From RGIG1681 sp045594425 (lineage in GTDB: Bacteria > Bacillota > Clostridia > Christensenellales > UBA1242): DNA of 64,000 nucleotides. The position numbers were made by a program, and so were the translations under genes. The notes under the pieces were generated by a model. The model had not been told where the DNA came from and did no database searches. It worked only from the letters and a program-made list of their open reading frames with translations. Position 1 is the stretch's first letter; every line of letters begins with the position of its first letter. The stretch is from NCBI GenBank assembly GCA_045594425.1, contig JAZNYK010000006.1:1-64000 (forward strand), read 5' to 3'. Positions 18,773 through 27,149 of the stretch are shown here, in pieces.

Positions 18773-19651
18773 TTATTTTCCTGAAAAATTATCAATTGCC
18801 ATTGCTAAAGCAAGTGCACCAGGTCCAATATGACAAGAAACACTTAAAGACAATTGGTCAACAAATCTAACTTCAACGTTTTGAATTTCTTTCAAGACTT
18901 CATCTTTAAACTTAAGTGCTTCTTTATAATTTTGAGTGTGTGCAATATATAAAATCATCTTTCCTGCTTCATACTCTGCCTTAAATTCAGTTTCAAGTTC
19001 TTTTTTGATTTGTGCAATCATTTTCTTTTTTGCTTGAGCAAGTGTCATAACAACACCATACTTTTCAAAACTTTGACCACGTGTATAAAGAATTGGTTTA
19101 AGTTTAAGCATTGCACCAAGAGCCGCAGCAGCACCAGTAACCCTACCACCTTTTTTCAAATATTTCATAGTGTCAACCATGATATAGATTGACGCTTTAT
19201 CTTTTGTTTTTTCCAAAAACTCTTTAATTTCTTTTGCAGACTTTCCTTGTCTTGCAAGTTCAACGGCTTCCATAACACTTTGTTTTTGAGTTACAGATAT
19301 GCGAAGATTGTCAACCACTTGAACCTTTCCACCAAACGCTTCAGCATATGCACTTGCGTTCCCGCAAGTTGCAGATAATCCGCTTGTCATTGGAATATAA
19401 ACAAGTTCATCATACTCTTTAAGCAAATCTGTCCAGAGTTCTTCAAGATAAATTCTTGAAGGTTGTGATGTTGTTACATCGGCATCTTGAGCCAAAAACT
19501 CATAAAACTTTTCTTGTGAAATTGAAATTTCTTCCAAATATTCTTCATCATTAATTGTGAATGGCATTGGAATAACAAAAACACCAAGTTCCTCACCTTC
19601 TTTTTGCAAAATACCAGAGTTTGAGTCAGTGATAATTTTTAATTTATTCAT
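18773..19651 (-). CDS. DegV-family fatty-acid-binding protein (FakB-like), copy 1
   Basis: A 292-residue DegV protein opening NKLKIITDSNSGI, with the conserved DVTTSQPS loop, MTSGLSATCGNA, and IGPGALALA near the end. Characterised family members bind a fatty acid and present it to the kinase FakA for phospholipid synthesis. No fakA lies in this window. AAAGGA upstream fixes the start. It is a separate unit; a second copy lies at 43615-44457. Confidence 0.9.
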   Translation of the reverse strand: MNKLKIITDSNSGILQKEGEELGVFVIPMPFTINDEEYLEEISISQEKFYEFLAQDADVTTSQPSRIYLEELWTDLLKEYDELVYIPMTSGLSATCGNASAYAEAFGGKVQVVDNLRISVTQKQSVMEAVELARQGKSAKEIKEFLEKTKDKASIYIMVDTMKYLKKGGRVTGAAAALGAMLKLKPILYTRGQSFEKYGVVMTLAQAKKKMIAQIKKELETEFKAEYEAGKMILYIAHTQNYKEALKFKDEVLKEIQNVEVRFVDQLSLSVSCHIGPGALALAMAIDNFSGK

Positions 19652-19803
19652 AATAATATTCCTTTATGATTTATCTTATGCAATAACGTCCACCAATATT
19701 TATGTTCAATTCAAGCATATTTCGTTTAGAGTATATCAAACTTTTAGATTTTCCACAAATCAAAAACACACCATTTTTCTATAAAGTATAAAATTTTTCA
19801 ACA

Positions 19804-19837
19804 AAAAGAAAAGAACTCTTTCAAAGAGTTCTTTTTT
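19804..19837 (-). terminator. Intrinsic terminator before degV copy 1
   Basis: A near-perfect palindrome (AAAAGAACTCT with AGAGTTCTTTT) directly after the stop of the 227-residue protein gene; T-rich on the minus strand. Confidence 0.75.
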
Positions 19838-20520
19838 TATTCTGGTTGAGATTGTTCGCTTTCACTTTTAGAAGAGTTTTCTTCCTTTTGAGTTTCTGCC
19901 ATATCCTGTTGCATATCCAGTTCACCTTTAACTTGAACATTGAAACCCAAGTCTCTCAAAATTTTTGCTTTTTCAGAAACTGAACCACCCTCTCTCAAAA
20001 TTTGTTCTACTTTTTCTGATGCCCCATGTGAACAAGTTACTGTTAAATCACCATATGTTAAAATTTCATATTCTGGAGCATTAATATCCATTGAATGACC
20101 AACTGATTCAACCTTAAACGCTTCAGGGTCCTTGATTGCAGTTACATCTGCGTGTGCTGCTGCCACCATATCCTCAATTTTATCTTTTAACTTACCACCG
20201 AACATTGAAAGCAAAAATGGTCTTTTTGAAATAAAGTCTTCAATTCTAACCGCAATTGCTGCTTTTTCAAGTTTTATTCTTTCAGCAAGTGTAATCTTTT
20301 TTCCAGACTCCTTGATTTGTTTTCTAATATTTTCAATATCACTCTTGATATAATTTTTTAAACAATAGTCAACAACATCATTTTTTAATTTAGAACGTTC
20401 TTCTGCAGAAATATCTTTTGCATTATCAATAACACTTAATGCTTGTTTTTCCCTTTCTTCAATTGTTATTGTTGTATTCTTTAAAATATCATCCACTTGT
20501 GCCTTAATTTTTTTATCCAT
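19837..20520 (-). CDS. Unknown soluble protein, helix-rich
   Basis: I do not recognise this 227-residue protein. It has no signal peptide or clear membrane helix. Residues 1-95 are charged and repetitive; two related segments occur, DDILKNTTITIEEREKQAL and the later KKITLAERIKLEKAAIA, suggesting a duplicated helical unit. A compact region follows (SVGHSMDINAPEYEILTYGDLTVTCSHGASEKVE), and the tail is Glu/Ser/Gln-rich and disordered. Start 20520 is chosen over 20526 because GAGGAG is 7 bases upstream of it. It follows clpB by 80 bases without an evident terminator, so it may share the clpB transcript and heat control. Confidence 0.7.
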   Translation of the reverse strand: MDKKIKAQVDDILKNTTITIEEREKQALSVIDNAKDISAEERSKLKNDVVDYCLKNYIKSDIENIRKQIKESGKKITLAERIKLEKAAIAVRIEDFISKRPFLLSMFGGKLKDKIEDMVAAAHADVTAIKDPEAFKVESVGHSMDINAPEYEILTYGDLTVTCSHGASEKVEQILREGGSVSEKAKILRDLGFNVQVKGELDMQQDMAETQKEENSSKSESEQSQPE

Positions 20521-20600
20521 AACCATTCTCCTCGAGATTAATGTATATAATCACATTGTAACAAAAAAACATCTACAAGTCAATAAATAACACAGGTCCG

Positions 20601-23189
20601 CTACTTTACACTAATAATAAAATCTTGGTTTTCAAAGTCAATTTCAATGGTTGATTTTGGTTTTATTTCATTTTTCAAAATAGCCCTTGCAACCATGGTT
20701 TCAACAACTTGTTGAATAAATCTTTTTAGAGGTCTTGCACCAAAACTTGGGTCGTATCCTTGTTCGATAATTTCATCTTTTGCACCATCAGTTACAACAA
20801 GTTCTATTTGTTTATCGGCAAGCCTATTTTTTAATCCTTTTAAAAGCAAATCAACAATTGAACCAATTTGTTTTTTCCCAAGAGGCGAAAACATAATAAT
20901 TTCATCTAAACGATTCAAAAATTCTGGCCTAAATGATTGTTTTAAAAGTGAATGAACCGCATTTGTTGTTTCTGAAGAAATGGTCCCATCACTTTGGATA
21001 CCTTCCAAAATCATATTTGCACCAAGGTTTGATGTTAAAATTATGATTGTATTTTTAAAATCAACTGTTCTTCCTTGAGAATCTGTAATTCTTCCATCAT
21101 CTAAAACTTGAAGCAAAATGTTAAACACATCAGGATGTGCCTTTTCAATTTCGTCAAACAATACAACTGAATATGGTTTTCTGCGAACGGCTTCGGTTAA
21201 TTGACCACCCTCATCATATCCAACATATCCTGGAGGCGCACCAATAAGTCTTGACACAGAAAATTTTTCCATATATTCACTCATGTCAATTCGAACCATG
21301 TTTTTCTCATCATCAAACAAACTTTCGGCAAGGGCTTTAGAAAGTTCTGTTTTCCCCACACCAGTTGGACCTAAAAACAAAAATGAGCCAATTGGTCTAT
21401 TTGGGTCTGCAATACCTGCTCTTGAACGAAGAATTGCCTCTGCAACCTTTGTGACGGCTTGTTCTTGCCCAATAACTCTTTGATGCAATATTGTGTCAAG
21501 ATTAACAATCTTTTCCCTATCACTTTCTGCAAGTTTTGATACAGGAACACCCGTCCAGCGTGACACGATTTTAGAAATTTCTTCATCAGTTACTTTGTTT
21601 CTTAACAGATTGTTTGTCTTGCTTTTTTCATATTCTTTTTCTTGTTCAGCAAGTTGTTTTTCAATATTTGGAAGTTTTGAATATTGAAGTTCTGCGGCTT
21701 TATTTAAATCATATTCTTTTTTAGCAAACTCAATATCAGCCTTAACCTTTTCAAGTTCTTCTTTTAACTTATTGATGTTTTCAATTGCTTTCTTTTCATT
21801 CTGCCATTTTGCAGTCATTTGGTCATACTTTTCTTTAAGTTTCGAAATTTCCGCCTGAATTTTTGCAAGTCTTGTTTTTGAAATTTCATCCGTTTCCTTT
21901 TTTAGACCTGCTTCTTCTATTTGAAGACCAATAATTTTTCTGTTAATTTCATCCATTTCAGTTGGCATTGAGTCAATTTCTGTTTTGATTGTTGCACAAG
22001 CCTCATCAACAAGGTCAATTGCCTTATCCGGCAAAAACCTGTCTGTAATATATCTATTTGAAAGTGTAGCCGCAGCAACAAGTGCACTATCTGCAATTTT
22101 AACACCATGATAAACTTCATACCTCTCTTTAATTCCACGAAGTATGGTTATTGTGTCTTCAACAGTTGGCTCATTTACCATAACTGGTTGAAAACGTCTC
22201 TCTAATGCTGGGTCTTTCTCAATATACTTACGATATTCGTCAAGTGTAGTTGCACCAATACAATGAAGTTCGCCACGTGCAAGAAGTGGTTTTAAAATAT
22301 TTCCTGCATCCATTGCTCCATCAGTTTTTCCTGCTCCAACAATAAGGTGAAGTTCATCAATAAAAAGTATAATTTTCCCTTCACTTTTTTTAACTTCAGC
22401 AAGCACCGCTTTTAACCTTTCTTCAAACTCACCTCTATATTTAGCGCCAGCAACCAAACTTCCCATATCAAGCGAGAACACTTCTCTGTTTTTAAGTGAT
22501 GATGGAACATCACCTTTAAAAATTCTAATAGCAAGACCTTCTGCAATAGCGGTTTTTCCAACACCTGCCTCACCAATCAAAACCGGATTATTCTTTGTTT
22601 TTCGTGACAATATTCTAATCACGTTTCTAATTTCATCATCACGACCAATAATTGGGTCTAGTTTATTTTTTCTTGCCATCTCAACAAGATTTGTTCCATA
22701 TTTTTTCAAAACATCATAAGTGTTTTCAGGATTCTCATTGGTTACCCTTTGATTTCCTCTAACACCCATCAAAACTTTCAAGAAAGCATCTTTTGAAATT
22801 TTGTGCTTTTTTAAAACTTCATCAACATCACGATTAGGCTTTGTCAAAAGCCCCAAAAACAAATGTTCAACAGAAATAAAATCATCACCCATAGACTTTG
22901 ATTGTTTTTCTGCTTCAACAATAACTTTGTTTAATTCATCTGACATATAAACTTTGCCTTGACCAGAAACTTTTGCAAGCCTATTAACTTTTGCAAGAGC
23001 ATCATTTTTAACAGCATATTCACTTGTTCCCATGCCTTTCAAAATTTCTGGAATCAACCCATCCTCTTGACTAACAAGAGCATAAAACAAATGTTCTTGA
23101 ACAATTTCTGCATTACCATTTTCGCCAGCAAAATTTTGAGCCACTTGAAGTGCTTCTAAAGATTTTTGTGTAAATTTTTGATAGTCCAT
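20601..23189 (-). CDS. clpB: ATP-dependent disaggregase ClpB
   Basis: ClpB rescues aggregated proteins with DnaK. The 862 residues show the Clp-N domain (MDYQKFTQKSLEALQVAQ), first Walker A GEAGVGKTA (about 206), a coiled-coil middle domain (about 410-525), second Walker A GPTGVGKTE (about 607), and Walker B motifs LFIDELH and LFDEIEKAH. The middle domain marks it as ClpB rather than ClpC or ClpA. GGAGGA precedes the ATG. A CIRCE operator lies over the promoter, so HrcA repression is expected. Confidence 0.97.
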   Translation of the reverse strand: MDYQKFTQKSLEALQVAQNFAGENGNAEIVQEHLFYALVSQEDGLIPEILKGMGTSEYAVKNDALAKVNRLAKVSGQGKVYMSDELNKVIVEAEKQSKSMGDDFISVEHLFLGLLTKPNRDVDEVLKKHKISKDAFLKVLMGVRGNQRVTNENPENTYDVLKKYGTNLVEMARKNKLDPIIGRDDEIRNVIRILSRKTKNNPVLIGEAGVGKTAIAEGLAIRIFKGDVPSSLKNREVFSLDMGSLVAGAKYRGEFEERLKAVLAEVKKSEGKIILFIDELHLIVGAGKTDGAMDAGNILKPLLARGELHCIGATTLDEYRKYIEKDPALERRFQPVMVNEPTVEDTITILRGIKERYEVYHGVKIADSALVAAATLSNRYITDRFLPDKAIDLVDEACATIKTEIDSMPTEMDEINRKIIGLQIEEAGLKKETDEISKTRLAKIQAEISKLKEKYDQMTAKWQNEKKAIENINKLKEELEKVKADIEFAKKEYDLNKAAELQYSKLPNIEKQLAEQEKEYEKSKTNNLLRNKVTDEEISKIVSRWTGVPVSKLAESDREKIVNLDTILHQRVIGQEQAVTKVAEAILRSRAGIADPNRPIGSFLFLGPTGVGKTELSKALAESLFDDEKNMVRIDMSEYMEKFSVSRLIGAPPGYVGYDEGGQLTEAVRRKPYSVVLFDEIEKAHPDVFNILLQVLDDGRITDSQGRTVDFKNTIIILTSNLGANMILEGIQSDGTISSETTNAVHSLLKQSFRPEFLNRLDEIIMFSPLGKKQIGSIVDLLLKGLKNRLADKQIELVVTDGAKDEIIEQGYDPSFGARPLKRFIQQVVETMVARAILKNEIKPKSTIEIDFENQDFIISVK

Positions 23190-23278
23190 AAATATCCTCC
23201 ATCAAAAAAAATTGTTTATTTAAAACTCTAATTTTTGTTTATGATTTTTTAAAAAAATTATTACCATAAACACAAATT

Positions 23279-23307
23279 ACTATACCACCATATTTTAGCA
23301 CTGTCAA
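23279..23307 (-). promoter_or_regulatory. Sigma-A promoter of clpB
   Basis: On the minus strand: TTGACA (23302-23307), 17 bases, TATAGT (23279-23284). The -35 box falls in the middle of the CIRCE element, so repressor and polymerase compete. The leader before clpB is about 80 bases with no other visible element. Confidence 0.85.
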
Positions 23308-23321
23308 GCGAAGAGTGCTAA
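23295..23321 (-). promoter_or_regulatory. CIRCE operator (HrcA binding site)
   Basis: On the plus strand TTAGCACTG, nine bases, GAGTGCTAA. The consensus is TTAGCACTC-N9-GAGTGCTAA, so 17 of 18 arm positions match. HrcA is the known heat-shock repressor for this site in Firmicutes; hrcA itself is not in the window. Confidence 0.93.
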
Positions 23322-23364
23322 ATTTGTTAAAATCTATACATTTAAAATTTTTGTAACTTTTAAC

Positions 23365-23399
23365 AAAAAATGGAGTGTTATGCGAAACATAACACTCCA
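23365..23399 (-). terminator. Intrinsic terminator of the kinase-ASCH gene
   Basis: A perfect 12-bp stem (23371-23382 with 23388-23399), loop CGAAA, followed by six T on the minus strand. Confidence 0.9.
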
Positions 23400-23492
23400 A
23401 ATTTTCAGCATTTACAAAACACTGTTCCTTATTTTTACAAAATAAAAAGCAAACCAAAATTATATAGAATTTATTGATTTGCATTTTTACTT

Positions 23493-24329
23493 TTAAAACT
23501 CAAAAGCAACAACACCATACTTTTCTTGCTTTTCTTTTGAATAGATTGTGTTGTAAACAAGTTTCATTTCTTCCCTGCTAGCAAACCCAACTTTTTTAGG
23601 GTCAAGTTTGTCTGCTGCTTCTGCAAAGTCTTTAAATATATGTTTATTTTTTATGGTTTTTCTAATCAAACTATGACGCTCTGGCTCTAAACCAAAAACA
23701 TAATCTTCACCAACATTTATACATTGTCGTTTTTCATCATTCATCCGAAGTTCATAAATTTTTTCACCGGATTTAATTAAATCAAAATACAATTTTTGAA
23801 GACCCGAAAAATGATTATCATCCACGGCAGTTTGCATAATAAATTTTCCAGACAATATTTCTTGCACTTCGTCTTCAACTCTCTTGCCTTCTGTGTTTAA
23901 AAAATATTTTTCATCGTAGCCTTGCTCTGCAAACTTTTTTAAGTGAGTTTCAACCCTGTGCACTTGAACATCTGCATCCCTACTTTCATCTCTTTCAGAA
24001 ACAACTTTTGCACTTGCAGTCAAAACCACAAAATGAATTTCATACTTTGCAAGTGATTCAATCAACTGTTCAAGCCTGTCTTTATAAACAATATAATTAA
24101 CAACAACGTCAATATTTGCTTCCAAATAATTTTTTGACAAATCTATCAAGTTTTTCCACATAACATCCAAATGATTGCCTTCAAGCCATGGTTTTTCGCC
24201 ACCAACAACTTGATGATAAATCTCATCACCTTCAACAACTGCACACTTTCCAAGTTTTTCTGCAAGTTCTTTGGTTATTGTTGTTTTTCCCACACCAGCA
24301 GGTCCTGTTATCACATATAATTTTGCCAT
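23493..24329 (-). CDS. P-loop kinase fused to an ASCH-like domain
   Basis: About 278 residues. The N-terminal part is a small-molecule kinase-like P-loop domain: YVITGPAGVGKTTITKEL (Walker A near 8-15), VVEGDEIYHQV, and a lid region SERDESRDADVQVHRVETHL. From about 175 the sequence FSGLQKLYFDLIKSGEKIYELR, with EDYVFG and a final KYGVVAFEF, has the pattern of an ASCH domain, a fold that binds RNA or modified nucleotides. Substrates are unknown. The ATG at 24329 is set by GGGGG 5 bases upstream. It stands between two terminators as a single gene. Confidence 0.75.
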   Translation of the reverse strand: MAKLYVITGPAGVGKTTITKELAEKLGKCAVVEGDEIYHQVVGGEKPWLEGNHLDVMWKNLIDLSKNYLEANIDVVVNYIVYKDRLEQLIESLAKYEIHFVVLTASAKVVSERDESRDADVQVHRVETHLKKFAEQGYDEKYFLNTEGKRVEDEVQEILSGKFIMQTAVDDNHFSGLQKLYFDLIKSGEKIYELRMNDEKRQCINVGEDYVFGLEPERHSLIRKTIKNKHIFKDFAEAADKLDPKKVGFASREEMKLVYNTIYSKEKQEKYGVVAFEF

Positions 24330-24342
24330 AAATTCCCCCATT

Positions 24343-24372
24343 AAAAAAGGTTAATGATTTCTCACTAACCTT
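24343..24372 (-). terminator. Intrinsic terminator of the COG0523 GTPase gene
   Basis: AAGGTTA (24347-24353) pairs with TAACCTT (24366-24372), with six T following on the minus strand. Confidence 0.8.
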
Positions 24373-24378
24373 ATTTTA

Positions 24379-25692
24379 CTATTTATCCAAACAATCATCA
24401 AGTGATTTGATGATTTGTTCTTTATCCATTTTTTGACCGATAAACACAAGTTTAACCATGCGGTCACCAACTTCGTCTTTCCAATCTTTCATGATATCTG
24501 GATTTGCTTTTATGTATTGTTGTTTTTCTCTTTCAGGAAGTGCATCAATCCAATAATCTGCTCTGAACACATTTTTTTGCACGCCTGCTTGTTCAAAAAT
24601 ATACATATTTTCATTATCACTTGAAAACCACATCAAGCCCTTTGCTCTAATAATTGTATTTGGCATATTTTCAACAAAAGAACGGAATTTGCTTTTTACA
24701 ATTGGTTTTCTACGATAATAAACAAACGAGCCAATGCCATAAGCATCTTCTTCATGGTGGTGGTGATGACATTTGCAATTAGGGTCATGGCATTCATGTC
24801 CATCATGGTGGTGATGGTGTTCATGTTCCTCGTCATGTTCATGATGATGCTCATGATGACATTCTTCACTATGTTCCTTTCCATGCTTTTCGCACTTGTG
24901 GTCATGATGATGTTCATGGTGTTCATCATGTTCATGATGATGCTCGTGTTCGCCATCATCGGCTTCTTTTTCAAGTTCTTTCATCCAACCAGCAGACATA
25001 CAAGCCTTGTCAAAATCAAAAGCATTTGTATCCATAATTTTTGAAACTGGAACAACACCAAATTCTGATTCAATAAGTTCTGCTTCTGGTTGAAGTTTTT
25101 TAATCACAGAAATAACTCTGCCCTTTTCATCTTCAGAAACTTGGTCAACTTTATTGATAATGATTTTGTTACAAAATTCAATTTGTTGAATAATCAAATT
25201 AACAATGTTATGGTCTTCATTTTTATCCTTAACAAGGTTTTCACCACAACCAAACTCTTTTGCAAGCCTTAAAGAATCCACAACACAAACAACATTGTCA
25301 AGTCTGCATTTGCAAGGCAAATCATATTGTTCACTCATATCAACAACCATTGCAATTGATTGAACAATAGACATTGGTTCACTTGCCCCAGATGCTTCAA
25401 TCAAAATATAATCAAACTTATTAAGTGTTAAAAGTTCGGCAATTTGTTTCATCAAATCTTCTTGAAGAGTGCAACAAATACAACCATTTTGAAGTGCAAC
25501 CAAACTATCATCACTGGTTGAAACAACTTTTCCTGCACCAATAAGGTCTGCATCAATATTAACTTCGCCGATATCATTAACAATAACGGCAACTTTATAA
25601 TTTTCTTTATTATTTAACACATGGTTTAAAAGTGTGGTTTTTCCCGCACCTAAATAACCAGTTAAAAGTGTGATTGGTATAACTTTTCTCAT
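24379..25692 (-). CDS. COG0523 GTPase (CobW/ZNG1-like), His-rich metallochaperone
   Basis: A 437-residue GTPase with Walker A GYLGAGKTTLLNH (12-24), the metal-binding CxCC motif NGCICCTL (about 70), NKVD, and a CobW C-terminal domain. Between them, at about 242-319, lies an extreme His/Glu/Asp insert with many HHxH and HEHHHEH units plus three Cys-containing steps. Family members deliver zinc, cobalt or nickel to client enzymes; the insert suggests zinc storage or buffering. It has its own promoter and ribosome site (AAAGGAG). A MarR gene lies just upstream behind a terminator. Confidence 0.93.
   Translation of the reverse strand: MRKVIPITLLTGYLGAGKTTLLNHVLNNKENYKVAVIVNDIGEVNIDADLIGAGKVVSTSDDSLVALQNGCICCTLQEDLMKQIAELLTLNKFDYILIEASGASEPMSIVQSIAMVVDMSEQYDLPCKCRLDNVVCVVDSLRLAKEFGCGENLVKDKNEDHNIVNLIIQQIEFCNKIIINKVDQVSEDEKGRVISVIKKLQPEAELIESEFGVVPVSKIMDTNAFDFDKACMSAGWMKELEKEADDGEHEHHHEHDEHHEHHHDHKCEKHGKEHSEECHHEHHHEHDEEHEHHHHHDGHECHDPNCKCHHHHHEEDAYGIGSFVYYRRKPIVKSKFRSFVENMPNTIIRAKGLMWFSSDNENMYIFEQAGVQKNVFRADYWIDALPEREKQQYIKANPDIMKDWKDEVGDRMVKLVFIGQKMDKEQIIKSLDDCLDK
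24735..24966 (-). repeat. His-rich low-complexity coding repeat
   Basis: Degenerate CAT/CAC/GAA/GAC codon repeats encode the metal-binding insert of the COG0523 GTPase. The repetition makes the region prone to length changes by slippage and creates long spurious frames on both strands. Confidence 0.85.
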
Positions 25693-25715
25693 AAAAAACT
25701 CCTTTTTTCACATCT

Positions 25716-25743
25716 ATTATAGTCCGCTATTTAAAAATTTCAA
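25716..25743 (-). promoter_or_regulatory. Sigma-A promoter of the COG0523 GTPase gene
   Basis: On the minus strand: TTGAAA (25738-25743), 16 bases, TATAAT (25716-25721). I see no Zur-like palindrome over it. Confidence 0.7.
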
Positions 25744-25762
25744 ACATATTTTAAACAAAATT

Positions 25763-25789
25763 AAAAAGGTGACACAAATCACCTTTTTT
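25763..25789 (-). terminator. Intrinsic terminator of the first marR gene
   Basis: AAAAAGGTGA pairs with TCACCTTTTTT, loop CACAAA, T run on the minus strand. It separates marR from the GTPase gene. Confidence 0.85.
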
Positions 25790-25821
25790 CTTACTTTTTT
25801 AGTTGTCATGAAAAACGAACG

Positions 25822-26280
25822 CTATTTAGCGTTGGTTTTTCTTTTTTTGGTTGATGCAGACTTATTTTCAAGTTTTTTAAGTTCTTCAACAGCCTTTATA
25901 ATAATATTTGTAACCTTCTTTGTGTCTCCCTCACAAACGGTATCAATATTATCAAGTTTCTCTTGAAGCATGGTCTTTCCATCTTCTGTGATATTGTAGA
26001 AGATTTCTCTTTTGTTAGACTTGTCTTTATGACTTTCGATTAAACCATCGCTAATCATCTTTTTTGCAAGGATAGCAAGGTTACTTTTTGCCATGTTAAG
26101 TTCAGCAATAAGTTCCTTTGGTGTAACCTTTTCTTTTCTGTCTAAAATGTAGAGAATTTGGTATGTATTGCTGAAAATACCAGCCTTTTCACCCTTACCT
26201 TCTGCAATTCTGTCAGAAATGAGTTTAAGTTCTACGATGTTTCTTGAAAATAAATTGCTTGTTTCTTTTGTCTGTTCCAT
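25822..26280 (-). CDS. MarR-family transcriptional regulator
   Basis: A 152-residue winged-helix protein: YQILYILDRKEKVTPKELIAELNMAKSNLAILAKKMISDGLIE is the MarR DNA-binding core, followed by the wing SNKREIFYNITEDGKTML. The C-terminal tail is basic (STKKRKTNAK). The ligand and targets are not visible. The ATG has no ribosome site; the -10 box ends 7 bases upstream, suggesting a leaderless mRNA. Confidence 0.88.
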   Translation of the reverse strand: MEQTKETSNLFSRNIVELKLISDRIAEGKGEKAGIFSNTYQILYILDRKEKVTPKELIAELNMAKSNLAILAKKMISDGLIESHKDKSNKREIFYNITEDGKTMLQEKLDNIDTVCEGDTKKVTNIIIKAVEELKKLENKSASTKKRKTNAK

Positions 26281-26287
26281 GGCTTTA

Positions 26288-26315
26288 ATTATAATTATAT
26301 AACACTTTTTGTCAA
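26288..26315 (-). promoter_or_regulatory. Sigma-A promoter of the first marR, probably leaderless
   Basis: On the minus strand: TTGACA (26310-26315), 16 bases, TATAAT (26288-26293), 7 bases to the ATG. Confidence 0.7.
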
Positions 26316-26345
26316 CCCTATTTTAAAAAAAATTATGAAATCATA

Positions 26346-27149
26346 TCAAAATCCACGTTTTGCTTGCGATTTTGCATAGATTTTTCCAGCACTTCTCGCC
26401 ATAAATTTTTTCGAAAAAGGTTTGCTGATAGCGACCAAAATCTTATTAAAGAACCCTGGAACAACATTTGCTTTTCGTTTTTTCAAGGCCTTTAAAGCCA
26501 CTTTTGCAACTTTGTCGGTTGAAACAGTTGAAAGTTTTCCACCAAGCCCCATAGATTTGATTGATTCTTTCATGGCATTAGTTGTTGCCATTCCACCTGG
26601 GCAAACATTTGTAAATACTACATTTGTCTTTTTAAATTCTTCTGAAAGCGAAGTCATCATTGAAACCAAAAATGCCTTTGTTGCAGCATAAACCGCCATA
26701 TGAGGAATTGGATATGTGCTTGCCACACTTGAAACTGTTAAAACTTCAAATTTTTGGCTCTCATCACGAATTTTTAAAAGTTTTTGAGTTAAATCTAATG
26801 TTCCAACACAGTTAACTTCAACAGCCTTTAAAATTTCATCATCTTCAAAACGCATAAGGTCACCTTCTATAATAACCCCTGCATTATTAATAAGTCTTGT
26901 TATCACAATATTATTTTGCTTAATAAAATCAACAAGACTTATTCTGTTTTCTTTAATTCCAAGGTCACAAACGAAGGTTTTTACTTCAATAGATTTAAAT
27001 TCTTCAGCAAATTCTATAACAAGCGCATCCAACTTTTTTTGACTTGTTCCTGTTAAAAGCAAATTGCTGTTTTCTTGCGCACATAGTTTTACAAAAGACT
27101 TTCCAAGTCCCCCACAAGCACCAGTGATTAGTGTGTAATTTTTACTCAT
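26346..27149 (-). CDS. Short-chain dehydrogenase/reductase (SDR)
   Basis: A 267-residue SDR with the nucleotide motif TGACGGLGKSF, NNAGVI, the catalytic Ser in VSSVAS, and YAATK. It matches the DltE/YqjQ-type classical SDR group by length. Its basic C-terminal tail (KPFSKKFMARSAGKIYAKSQ) may touch the membrane. The gene overlaps the rsmF-like stop by 4 bases, so the two are translated from one mRNA. The substrate is unknown. Confidence 0.88.
   Translation of the reverse strand: MSKNYTLITGACGGLGKSFVKLCAQENSNLLLTGTSQKKLDALVIEFAEEFKSIEVKTFVCDLGIKENRISLVDFIKQNNIVITRLINNAGVIIEGDLMRFEDDEILKAVEVNCVGTLDLTQKLLKIRDESQKFEVLTVSSVASTYPIPHMAVYAATKAFLVSMMTSLSEEFKKTNVVFTNVCPGGMATTNAMKESIKSMGLGGKLSTVSTDKVAKVALKALKKRKANVVPGFFNKILVAISKPFSKKFMARSAGKIYAKSQAKRGF

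Noticed and set aside
23239..23484. An 81-codon frame on the minus strand between clpB and the kinase-ASCH gene
   Set aside because: It runs across a strong terminator, the CIRCE operator and the clpB promoter, has no ribosome site, and its sequence is Phe/Lys/Asn-rich noise.
24754..25044. Met/Val/Phe-rich plus-strand frame (96 codons) opposite the His-rich insert
   Set aside because: It is the antisense of CAT/GAA codon repeats, with no start signals, and appears only because the repeat has no stops in other frames.
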